This document shows positions 24,755 through 34,454 of a DNA stretch of 64,000 nt, piece after piece. The position numbers and the translations under genes are program-made. The notes under the pieces are model-generated. The model saw only the letters and a list, made by a program, of their open reading frames with translations, was not told the origin of the DNA and did not search any database. The stretch's first letter is position 1, and every line of letters starts with the position of its first letter. This DNA is from Macrotrachela quadricornifera (taxonomy: Eukaryota > Rotifera > Eurotatoria > Philodinida > Philodinidae). The stretch lies in assembly GCA_022393335.1 (NCBI GenBank), contig JAJEKB010021601.1, positions 2,419,713-2,483,712 on the forward strand, written 5' to 3'.

Positions 24755-24837
24755 GTTTAGTTTCGTAATATATAAGTAGGATGTTTTGTATCAACATCTT
24801 GAACATGTTTGTAATGGCTGTCTCTATTTTCTCAATA
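24755..24837 (-). pseudogene. Decayed 20th LRR exon
   Basis: In the register of the other exons this reads VQDVDTKHPTYILRN and then a TAA stop where Asn is expected, directly before a donor-like GTGAT. The first half of the repeat is not recognisable. It marks the point where the 5' part of the LRR gene decays. Confidence 0.5.
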
Positions 24838-24839
24838 TT

Positions 24840-26070
24840 CTAGTAATCTACAAATGGTTAAGATAATATCATTACCAAAGTTATTCTAACTGAATCATAA
24901 GAACCCTAGGTTCTAGAATATTTTGTAGGGTTTTTTTGTAGTTCTCTGAAAGTGCGAAGATTGTACAAAATTTTTTTTTTCGATTTTTTGAAACATTGCT
25001 TGTAGAAATAAACCATTTCAACTTAAGTTAAGGATAGGTGAAAAACAGTTAGTTAACTTTAAAGATTAACAAAACAAAGATGAGGAGTGAAAACATTATT
25101 TCTTGGTATTAATGTGAAGTATTTTTGTTTAACGAAAATATTTTTCTTCTCATAATACACGCTCAACATGACATTATCCGAGTGGTTTACCAAAAGAAAT
25201 CCATGATCTAGATTATTCCACCGATGTACGAAGCGGAGCGTAGTTTATCAGATATTTGTCATTTATAATGATGCTACAAACGTCGATCTTTGTAATAACG
25301 CAAATAAGTCAATCTAGCTGACATCCACACCAAGATTTATGTTCACAAACGAAGGAATCTTGAATCTACTGTCGTAAAGAAAAATAATAAGAAAGGCTTT
25401 ATTTTGATAAAAAGCTAAAAAAACTAATCATCGTTTATTGATTGAGGTAAGTGATTTTCTTTCTAAATTAAACAACTTCTTAATGAAATACATGTTTTAT
25501 ACTAGATGCAACGAATCGGATATTAAAGGTTTTTGGTACCAATTTTTATAGGTTTTTACCAAACCTTTGAAAAACGAATCATACTAATGAGATGTTTACA
25601 GTAAATTCTTAATTGTCACTTCTCTATTCAAATCGCTAATGGCAGAACTGCAAAACTGCACAAGATTCAGGTGTCATAGGTATTCTAGTGAAAGCTCTAA
25701 ATAATTTTCTGCAAATTTCTCATCAAACATTAAATATCTATTTTTTCCTACATTTAAAAAATTGATTTCAAGAATTTCAAACGATTCGATGCGTTTATCT
25801 TCTCGTTTCAGAAGTGAAAAATGCGGCTTGCTACGTTATTTCTATCGAAAGTTATTCGAAGAATAGAGTAGGGATAAACTAATCGCTCAGACATAATGCT
25901 ATTAATTAGTTTTAGATCTTTCGAAAACTTTACTCTTCAAGCAACTATCTATCTAAAAAAAAAGACTGCATATTCAGAAAAATGTTACGGAATATTAATA
26001 ATATCAAACTACGACTCGTTTGATATTAAATGAATCTTCAGGATGCAAAGAATGCTGATAATATCTTTTG
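24840..26070. other. No gene seen
   Basis: AT-rich, stops in all frames, no repeat recognised. Any N-terminal exon of the LRR gene would be expected here, but none could be supported. Confidence 0.45.
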
Positions 26071-27222
26071 TCAAAGAGTTATTTCTATAAGTACCTCATC
26101 TGTTGTGTTATAATTTTCTATTGATATAACAAAACGATTGATATCATTTTTTGCCAATACTTCAAATCTTAATAAACTATTATTAACACTATTGTCTAGT
26201 GTTGTATAAAGCCAAAATTCATGTAGTTTTGGAACGTAGGCACACCTAACCAACCATTGCTTTTGTTCCATCCAGAATTGTGACTGAAACGGAGCAATCA
26301 ATAGATTAATGTCATCTACTTTAGTAATACTTTTATCACCGGAGAAAAAGAATTCGAATTTTTTCAACGAAGGTAATTCAGTTGAAATGTAATTTTCCCA
26401 ATATGACCCATCAAAGATATAATCAATGGTTCGTCGGTTGTGTGAAACCAATTTGAGGTAGACAAGTTTAGGTGTTATTGAGACGAGCAATTGAAATTGA
26501 TTTTTAGATAGAGAATACTCTGTTATGGTTAGTGATGTCAATAGCGAACACAATGTAGATTTTGAGTTGCATGCAATTGTATCAATATTATCCTGTATAG
26601 TACAATTTTCGATTGAAATTGTTCGTAAATAGGGTAAACTATTGAGTATTGTAATGTATTGGTCAAAGCGGCACGTACCGATTCCCAAGTGTTCTAGTCT
26701 AAAACCAATTGTCCACGATATGAAGTTATTCGTTGGATTGAAACCATGCAAAAATAGCTTTCGAGGTTTGAATTTCGTGATCATTGATGAAATAATTGTC
26801 CAAACTTCAATACGATAGCTCTCGCTAGAGGTGATCGAAAGTGAGACCAGAGAATCAATAACTAAGTTCAAGAAAAATCGTCTAAGTCCTTTGTAACTAA
26901 CATGATGAAGATTTAATGAACGAAGTCGAGTAAATTGATGAACTTTAAAATGTCGTTGAAAAGTTCTGAACTCACTCAGATTGCCGCTAATGATGTTCAA
27001 AGAAGTAATACTGTTCGTTGGAATACTCTGACAGATTCTCCAAAAATCAGATGTTAACTTTGGATCAAAACTGAGTTCAAATCGATCATAGGCATTGACA
27101 CTAGCATAGAGATGTCTGCAGATGGGACGAATTTGACCGACAATTGTATCAGCATCGCAAAAATCAAAAATACGATGGACTAATTCAACAGGTAACGTAT
27201 CAAGAGACGTATTCGTTATCAT
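26071..27222 (-). CDS. F-box protein with degenerate leucine-rich region
   Basis: 383 aa, one exon. The F-box is at about residues 8-50 (LDTLPVELVHRIFDFCDADT...IRPICRHLYASV), the module that binds Skp1 in SCF ubiquitin ligases. The rest is a long run of irregular leucine-rich strands (TSLNIISGN, LRSLNLHHVSYKGLRRF, SLVSLSITSS, YLRTISIENC, SLTSLTITEYSL), which would select the substrate. It has the architecture of the large bdelloid F-box family, whose remnants also occur in this window near 18.0, 30.6 and 53.3 kb. The chosen ATG sits just before the F-box and leaves the usual short leader. The frame is intact with no odd codons. The substrate is unknown. Confidence 0.8.
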   Translation of the reverse strand: MITNTSLDTLPVELVHRIFDFCDADTIVGQIRPICRHLYASVNAYDRFELSFDPKLTSDFWRICQSIPTNSITSLNIISGNLSEFRTFQRHFKVHQFTRLRSLNLHHVSYKGLRRFFLNLVIDSLVSLSITSSESYRIEVWTIISSMITKFKPRKLFLHGFNPTNNFISWTIGFRLEHLGIGTCRFDQYITILNSLPYLRTISIENCTIQDNIDTIACNSKSTLCSLLTSLTITEYSLSKNQFQLLVSITPKLVYLKLVSHNRRTIDYIFDGSYWENYISTELPSLKKFEFFFSGDKSITKVDDINLLIAPFQSQFWMEQKQWLVRCAYVPKLHEFWLYTTLDNSVNNSLLRFEVLAKNDINRFVISIENYNTTDEVLIEITL

Positions 27223-28112
27223 TGTACTTTGTTGAACTGAATCGACTAAAATATCAATAGGATTTATTTCGATTGAGAAGTATTTTATGTAAAATAATTC
27301 AGTTCAATTGTAATATCTATTTTCTCATCTATGATACCAAATCTCTCTTAAAAATCGTAAACCACTGAAAGAGTTAGGTTTTATAGTGAAATTATAGTAT
27401 CATAGAGAGAATATACCCTATTCCGCGATACTACACCTTGTGGAATGAGTTCCATCGAATTCCGCTACGGTCCAGTTTCTGAAGTTCCATGTCGGGATTA
27501 CTAATCTTCCTCACCCTCATCCTCACACCCACAAGATAGCTTTCCTACCTTGAGTGGAAGAACATTGTTTTAGTTGGTCGTCAATTTTTGTTTCCATAAT
27601 CATTTGATCATTTGATGTCATTCCAAATCAACAAAAATCTTCAATAAAAAAAACAGTGCGCAAGTTTTTGTGAAATAATATCCGTCGTGAGTGTTGAAAG
27701 ATAAAGAGAGAAAGTTAGAACTCCTCTCCCCTTTGCTCCACAGACATGTCGTAAAATCTCTATAAACCATCACGATATCTGATGGTCTAGTGGGATTTTT
27801 CAACATTTCTATTTTCGGATCCGATAGGAATCACAGTGAAAAGATTGTTTTTCACAGACACCGCATCAGTTATATTGCTGTATATTTTTACATGAATAAT
27901 TGTTAAAATACTTATATTCAACCCTGTTTTAAAGCAACTGAAATTCTTCTCATCTTATTTTATCTAGACAAACATATTTATCTATCTGCAGCCATAAGCA
28001 ACAGTATCCACTCATAAAAAACATACCTTTTATTTGCACAGTGGTCACAACGCATTCATTCGGTTTTGAATAAAACTTGAAGTCATTGATATTCTTACAC
28101 ATTTATGACCTA
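27223..28112. other. No gene seen
   Basis: AT-rich upstream flank of the F-box gene; no supported exon or repeat. The frame at 27618-27806 is considered chance. Confidence 0.4.
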
Positions 28113-29369
28113 CTAGCGGAGGTACTTGATGAAAAGAGAATATAGTTTAAGTTTTGTATCATCCCCCCGACTTATTCTGCTGTACATAACACGTCTTCTA
28201 CAGGACTGTCCCCCATTGTGGGTGAGTTACCTGCAACAGAAAATTTCCCGTCACATCTGAAACCCTTGAACAGAACTTTTATCAGCATGCGCCAGGCATC
28301 TTTAATAGGATTGTTCCTGTTATGCGTTAGTGTTCGCCTTTGGACTCTTCTCGCCTTGCGTGGGATATCTTTTAGAGCATTTCCCGCCGTGCGTGGGGTA
28401 TGTTTCACAGAACTTTTCCCGCCATGCATCAGTCATCTTCAACAGGATTCTTCTCGACGGGCTAAAGCTGAATCCTCACTCGCATCCACTCTGGACACGA
28501 TCACTCTCAAATTTGCATTGAACTGCGTTATTTGGTTAGACAGTGAATAAAATCACGATCTCTCACGACTTGGATGAAGTTTCACGCACACCTCCCTTTC
28601 TAACCCCCAATCACTCTGCCGACTTTCCTCAGCACTCAAGGAACTGATGCGGATAGTTCTGTGACGTTATCTCTCACAATGACGAAATACATAGTGAACA
28701 GACTCATCAGAATCTCGAGCTGTATCGATCGCGATGAAATTTCATTCAACCCCTTCCGCGCACCCCGTTTAGTGGTTACAACCTCAAGTCGACTTTCCTC
28801 AGGAGCTAAGAAAGTAGCGTGGAAAGTTTCGTGACGCTAGCTATCACAGAGACCGAATGCATAGCGAACAGACAAAGGTTCTTCTTTAAATATATAGATG
28901 CGTCATCGATGTGAATCAAGGAAACGCTTGTATACATTTTTTTCTCTCATAACCTGTTAGAAGCATTCGATTTTCATATTTAAACCAAAGAACCATCGAT
29001 ACAAAATGATTCATCTTAGCATCATAACAAATTCGCTAAATTTCTGAAAATTCATGCGAATTTCCTTACCATATGGCATGGGTGAAATTTCACCCAAACA
29101 CCCCCATCCTACCCCCTATTCATGGTAACAGCACGTTATAAAGCTACCGCTTCACTCAGCAAAGCACTGTGGAAAGTTTGGTACTGTTTGCTAAGACACT
29201 ACTATCTGGGTGAGATTTCACCCACACCCTCGGTGGGTGACCGCGCTAAGACCTTCCTCCGGACCTGGGGATGCACCATGCTAAGTTTGGTGATCGAAGC
29301 TTTTACAGGGACGGAATGCATAGCGAACAGACAGACAAACAGACAGACATTCTTCTTTATATATATAGA
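28113..29369 (-). mobile_element. Non-autonomous Helitron-like element, copy A
   Basis: Read on the minus strand it begins TCTATATATATAAAGAAG at 29369 and ends CTCCGCTAG at 28113, i.e. TC...CTAG, with an A before the 5' end and a T after the 3' end, as expected for Helitrons. Copy B at 44025-45260 aligns over its whole length, and similarity stops at the same TC and CTAG in both. A second TCTATATATTTAAAGAAG-like 5' end lies inside (near 28908), so the outer part looks like an extra 5' end joined to a shorter element. The CTAG-proximal half has degenerate 50-bp-scale repeats of an AAGATGCCTGACGCACGGCG type. No Rep/helicase gene is present. Confidence 0.65.
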
Positions 29370-30004
29370 TTAGGTTTTTTTTGAAAAATGTCTTTTATAA
29401 ATATAGCAACTATCGATGATTGAGAAAAACAGTTCTATCCGTTATAGATCTCTTTGCATTGAGTAGGAGGCTCAGATTTATGCATAAAAATAAACTAGAA
29501 TATATTGTAATGAATTTGAATCTATAAAAAAAAATAATAATAGAAATATTGGAACAACCTAGAATAAGGATAAATCTCACTTCTATACTCGCTTTAAGTT
29601 TAGAATCTTCAATTATTTCAATAATTTTGAGGATTGTGAACCAAGTTGATTGTTCAGTTCAAAATAATCCCATCGACTAGGTCTTCGCTAACGAGTCACT
29701 GAAAATCGAAGTGACACCAAGAGCTCGACATGCTTAAAATCTTCAAAAACGAAAATTCATTATGAGTATATTTTCTTCAGGAATGTGAAAATATTCTTAT
29801 AATCCCTGCTATAATTGATAAATAATCTTGTCAAAATCATAGAGTTATTTGAAGCGAACTACCAAACAAAAATTCTCTGATGAGATTAGATTAAAAATGA
29901 AAGACTACTCACAAATTGGAGTTTGAAGATTTTAGCGTCCAGAATTAAAATGAATGATCGAAACTATTTTACTGAGAAGTTTCCTCTCATCTTTGCACTC
30001 CATA
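29370..30004. other. No gene seen
   Basis: AT-rich sequence leading into a TCGA-rich tandem repeat; no exon supported. Confidence 0.4.
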
Positions 30005-30375
30005 TTCCGATAAACTTCAACTAATCGATATCGTATCGAGCAATCAAAAGTATCTTGTCGAAGGGTCTCGTCTCTTCAAGTAGTCACAATTTCGATAGGC
30101 TTTGAGCGATCGAAAAAGTGTTCGAAGAATCGAAAATGAGTGCACGATGGAGCAATGTTTTCAACCACCCGATATGTCGTTAGAATTCGACTGATCGAAA
30201 TCATATCGAGTGATCGAAAGTCTATTTCCAATAAGTTCCCTTTCTTCGGGTAGAGTTAGAATTTCGATGGCTTTTGAGTAGTTGAAGTGCGTCTGAGGAG
30301 TCGAAAATGAGTATGCGATGAGACAAAATTTCCAAGGGTTCGTAATTCGATGGTATTCGAAGAGCTCGAAATTGG
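30005..30375. repeat. Two-copy tandem repeat, period about 174 bp
   Basis: ATCGAGCAATCAAAAG near 30034 and ATCGAGTGATCGAAAG near 30208 start matching segments. These share TTTCGATRGSTTTTGAG and GAATCGAAAATGAGT / GAGTCGAAAATGAGT words at the same spacing. It is rich in TCGA and ATCGA words and is non-coding. Confidence 0.6.
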
Positions 30376-30543
30376 AACAGAACGGGGAAAAAAATGTATT
30401 TTCAAGATTCGACCCCTCATTGCACTCATCGTTAGCTTTTTAAAGTCTACTTGGAAACATTTTCTTCATTTTCTGATGATTTTTTTTATATTGAATGAGA
30501 TATAAGAGAGATATTCATCGGAATTAATAAAATTAAGAATATT

Positions 30544-30786
30544 ATGTTTTATTTAGCAATATGTTTCAGATATCTCAAAAACTTATTAATCACTGATCTC
30601 GAATTGTTTGCTTATCTGGATAGCTATCGTATATACAAAGCATTCTATGGTTTAACCGGTCGATTATTGTTTTTAGCACTCTCATATGATGATAAACATA
30701 TTGATTTACATGAACTGGGACTTTACATATGTAATGGAATAAAACTTATAAATATTTGGTGTAGTTTCGGAAGATATTCTCAGTGA
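30544..30786 (+). pseudogene. F-box-like protein remnant (copy 2, open frame)
   Basis: An 80-codon frame contains LELFAYLDSYRIYKAFYGLT, resembling the F-box region of bdelloid F-box proteins (DYLDGYQLYxSFxxLN type), then HIDLHELGLYICNGIKLINI. It lacks the usual LPxE start of an F-box and ends at a stop far short of a full protein. The other copy of the block has an in-frame stop here. It is therefore more likely a remnant than a gene. Confidence 0.4.
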
Positions 30787-31138
30787 TCGATCGATCGATC
30801 GCATGTGATACTCTAATATTATCAATAGAAGACAACGATGAATAAATCAATAATTTATTCGATATTGAAACATTGTTCATTTAATTTGATCACAAAGAGT
30901 TGTCTAAAAAAAACTAGATCATTACAACATTTGTGCTTTATCGTTGTTTGCATATATGCATTCGAAGCCGTTCTATGTCGCTATGTGATATGAAGAAAAA
31001 TAGAATGATTCATATTTATTACAGTCAAGCCTAGAGGAAGAAAAGAATGTCGATATTCATTTTTTGCCTCGTATCAACACTCGTCATGTTTTTTTTCTTT
31101 TTCTATTGACTCATTCTCTTTTTCTTTCTACTATGTAA

Positions 31139-31233
31139 TGACGTCATTCACATAACGTATGCTTGTAATGATAACTTTTGCAGTGTCATCGTTCAACGTC
31201 ATTATGCGTTTGCAACAATCTTTAGTATATAAG
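31139..31233 (+). promoter_or_regulatory. Pirin promoter: CRE palindrome and TATA box (copy 2)
   Basis: TGACGTCA at 31139-31146 and TATATAAG at 31226-31233, with the same spacing to the ATG as in copy 1. Confidence 0.6.
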
Positions 31234-31272
31234 TTCAACAGTATTTTCAATCAATTCAAAGTAACAAACATA

Positions 31273-32067
31273 ATGTCATCATCATTATCGAATATCATTG
31301 TACGAATACGTCCATCACTATCTCGTGGTCATGCTGAACATGGATGGTTGAATAGTTATCATACATTTTCATTTGCTAATTATTTTGATCCAAAATTCTC
31401 TTCATGGGGTGCTTTACGTGTGATCAATGAAGATCGAGTTACCGGTGGTCATGGTTTTGGTAAACATCCACATGAAAATTTTGAAATATTTTCTTACATT
31501 GTTAATGGTCGTATTCGACATGATGATAGTCTTGGTCATACTGAAATTCTTCAACGAGGTGATGTTCAATTTACATCAGCTGGTACTGGATTAGAACATT
31601 CAGAATACAATGCTAGTAAAAAAGATCTTCTTCATTTCTTACAAATATGGGTTAAACCAAATGTTAATGGATTGAAACCTGCTTATCAAACAAAAAGTTT
31701 TACTGATGAAGAAAAAACAGGTAAACTTCGATTAGTTGTCAGTAATGATGGACGAGATAATTCTGTTCAAATCAATAATGAAGTAGATATGTATGCATCA
31801 TTATTACGAAATGAAGATAATCAATTACATTTCACATTTCCACCTGGTCATATTGGTTATCTTCATGTCATTCAAGATGTTACAGATTATGATGAAGAAG
31901 CTAATGAAGTTGGACTCATTGTCAATGATCATCAAAAACTCAACAGTGGTGATGGTGCTTTTATTTCACTTGATGATAAGACCAAACCTGGAGAAATTAC
32001 CATTCGAGGTAATCACAAGAACAATGGAAAACCGACTGAATTTGTTCTTTTTGATATTGCGAACTAG
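31273..32067 (+). CDS. Pirin family protein (copy 2)
   Basis: 264 aa, identical to copy 1 except the last residue (Asn for Lys), so the same bicupin fold, HPHENFE and GLEHSEYN metal-site blocks and single-exon structure apply. Both copies keep promoter elements and an intact frame, so both may be expressed. Near identity of coding and promoter sequence beside more diverged flanks suggests recent duplication, gene conversion or selection. An AATAAA signal lies near 32149, in a 3' end that has diverged from copy 1. Confidence 0.93.
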   Translation: MSSSLSNIIVRIRPSLSRGHAEHGWLNSYHTFSFANYFDPKFSSWGALRVINEDRVTGGHGFGKHPHENFEIFSYIVNGRIRHDDSLGHTEILQRGDVQFTSAGTGLEHSEYNASKKDLLHFLQIWVKPNVNGLKPAYQTKSFTDEEKTGKLRLVVSNDGRDNSVQINNEVDMYASLLRNEDNQLHFTFPPGHIGYLHVIQDVTDYDEEANEVGLIVNDHQKLNSGDGAFISLDDKTKPGEITIRGNHKNNGKPTEFVLFDIAN

Positions 32068-32175
32068 AAATTTATTATTATTTTTTGTTTTTTTGTTATC
32101 GTACAAACTAACTATGCTCATAATGGAGTTTGAATATATGATTTTTCAATAAAATATTAAAGAATAACCCAATTG

Positions 32176-32660
32176 TTGATTGTAGTGAAGAGCTTCTATA
32201 CTTAGTTTTTTGTTCTGCCATATTTGATATTGATTATCGAAACATCGTCGAGAAAACTTTAGTCTGCAAGCTTTGTTGAATTGTATTAATGATAAAATCA
32301 AAAATGGCATTTGTACGAGAATAATTCTTTTGATTTTCATATTCTATGTTATTCTCATAGAGAACGATCAATTTTCAGTTTTTTTAAAAACGTCCTATAG
32401 TAAATCTCTGTAGAGCTCGGCGAAGATAAAAATAGATTTTAAGAAGAGGAAATTCTAAGGAAGAAAAAGCATATTGTGGTCATTCGTATAGTTCGGAGTA
32501 CCTGAAAATGCATTATCCGAATAGTTTTTTCATTACGCATTATGCCTTATTTTAAAAGACAATTTATTCGTACTCATTGTAAATACATAGTTTTATAGTT
32601 TCAGTTTACCTTCTTGATAGGATCGGTCATATACTAATTGATTAGAATCATCATTGACTC
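32176..32660. other. No gene seen
   Basis: AT-rich spacer; no exon or repeat supported. Confidence 0.4.
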
Positions 32661-32661
32661 T

Positions 32662-33327
32662 TACCTCAAGGAATAATTCAAGATTTTGCGGCAGCAGAAA
32701 AAGATAAGATTGAAATAAAAAAAAGCCGAAAACATCACTCTTCTATCACCAGCTCCTACTCCAGTTAATGTACCACAACCAGCCAAATGTATTATCATTA
32801 ATGTTGATTCCATAAGTTTTAGTTCATCAATAAATCCTATTAGTAAGAAAGCATGTGTTGTTATTCTCGATGATATCTCAGGTTCAATGAGTTCAAGAAC
32901 GAAAGTGAATATTTTAAGATGAACATTTCAAGAAATTTTCGACAAATGTCAAAATAATGATTGGAGCATATCACTCGCATCATGGGATACACAGATAGAA
33001 TGGTATACCAAAACGTGGATTCAGCCAAACCAGATCAGTGTTGTTCAGATATGGATCAAAAGTCAGCAAGCTCATAATGGAAATAATATGAAAACTGCTA
33101 TTGAGGATTGTATGAATCGGTATCCGGATGCTTCTGATGTCTATGTAATATGCGATGGTGATATAACTCCATTCGTTATTCACCAGGAACAGCCTAATTG
33201 GGGACGTTTTCGTAATCAATCTCTACAGACGACATTTCATTTTATAGCTCTTGGAGTTGGTGCTTCGTGCGAATCAATAGAAACCATGGCTACAACTGGT
33301 GGTAATACACTCACTCATAATACTTGA
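32662..33327 (+). pseudogene. VWA-domain protein pseudogene
   Basis: Starts LPQGIIQDFAAAEKDKIEIK. A frame change in an A-run near 32720 leads to ENITLLSPAPTPVNVPQPAK and then a von Willebrand factor A domain. VVILDDISGSMSSRTKV carries the DxSGSMSS metal-binding (MIDAS) motif and DVYVICDGDI fits a later VWA strand. A TGA at 32920-32922 interrupts the domain after VNILR; the frame then stays open to ITPFVIHQEQ...NTLTHNT at 33327. One frameshift plus one nonsense codon make it a pseudogene. There is no signal peptide, so it resembles the intracellular VWA proteins common in bdelloids and protists. Confidence 0.65.
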
Positions 33328-33436
33328 GTCCGAACAGTAAACTCATTCCATTCGGAAATAATCAAAATATAGAGAATAAACTAACTATTCTCATATTTTC
33401 AAAATTCAAAAATAAACTACTCTATCGCATTCGCAC

Positions 33437-33737
33437 CTTCGTCTTCACCCTTAACAATACACCACGCATGTTCACTACAAATTCCTGCACTCGCGACAAC
33501 TACCTGCAAAATGAATTATGAAGAAAAATAAGGTGAAGGTTTACTCACAGACACATCATCCAAAATGGCAATTAATTTTTGTCCAATTTGTTCGATTTAT
33601 TTTCGGACATTTTTGAGTTAACCAGAGTTAGTTTTAAAGTCAACAACTGCCACATTCAGACTATCGTTGATAAGACGAAGAGCAATAACACGTCCAATTC
33701 CTCGTACAGCACCATTTACTAAACTACTACGAATCAT
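33437..33737 (-). pseudogene. Short-chain dehydrogenase/reductase pseudogene
   Basis: From an ATG at 33735-33737 the frame reads SSLVNGAVRGIGRVIALRL. This is the SDR cofactor motif TGxxxGIG with Thr replaced by Asn. NVAVVDFKTNSG, a stop, EQIGQKLIAILDDVSV and a GTGAGT donor near 33547 follow. After an intron ending TTTTGCAG, a second exon from 33503 reads VVVASAGICSEHAW, corresponding to the SDR NNAGI strand. At least two stops (TAA) lie in exon 1, and nothing beyond the NAGI region was found, so the catalytic YxxxK part is lost. Confidence 0.6.
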
Positions 33738-34313
33738 TATACTTTTAATCGATAGATACAAACGTAGATATTGTTTCGATTCAAATACTACTCTCTATAT
33801 TCGAAACACGTGTTTAAATATAGTATAACAGCGATGATAAATGAGGAAATTTACTACTGATCGTTTATGCACACAATTTCAGAAATTAATTTCGATGCCA
33901 TACTTTCACTCTCATACGTAAGTTGGAAATATCCACTATGACCGTCAATTTTATGAAAACGGTGATGTACTCATACTGATTAACGTCATTATTATGTTTT
34001 GTCGTTCTTCTCTTTTGTTCTCTCTTCCTATATATTGTTTTATCACATGTATCTTTCTTTCGTTCTCTTGTATTTACTAGGAATATCCCCTATGATTGAG
34101 AGAAATATTCCTTCATCTAGGAATGTTTCATGATATATATATAGACGTGTGTGTTCTATTTAAAAAATAAATATCATTTCACGCTTTCACTTCAAGATGT
34201 GATGAAAACAAAAAAAAACAGCAGGGAAAAAGTCTTATCTTTATGTTGGTTTTTTTTTCAGGTAGATAAAAAAGTGACATTATTACTCATCATAAACACA
34301 ATCATATTACATT

Positions 34314-34448
34314 ATGAAACAACTACGAACAATTAGTGTATTAACATTCCAATTGTTGATAACGATTTTATTAGAGACATGGTTATATCCGTATTTACAA
34401 CCTCCTGTCGAGATGACATTATTCGAACGTTTTCAATCATCAGAATAG
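34314..34448 (+). other. In-frame upstream ORF of the RBR gene
   Basis: 44 codons from ATG 34314 (MKQLRTISVLTFQLLITILL...FERFQSSE) end at TAG 34446-34448. This is exactly in frame with the RBR start at 34455 and only six bases before it. The sequence is hydrophobic and reads like a natural extension of the membrane-rich N-terminus. It may be the former N-terminus cut off by a nonsense mutation, an upstream ORF, or coincidence. Confidence 0.45.
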
Positions 34449-34454
34449 CTAAGA

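Larger units (their letters stand above)
30466..32175 (+). repeat. Segmental duplication, copy 2 (pirin block)
   Basis: Direct repeat of 17940-19640 about 12.5 kb away. The pirin coding parts differ at about three positions (two silent, one giving Lys to Asn before the stop), while the flanks carry more changes. Confidence 0.9.

Noticed and set aside
28218..28550. Open frames of 60-110 codons on both strands inside the Helitron-like element
   Set aside because: They follow the element's internal repeats, overlap on opposite strands and are not conserved as protein in copy B.
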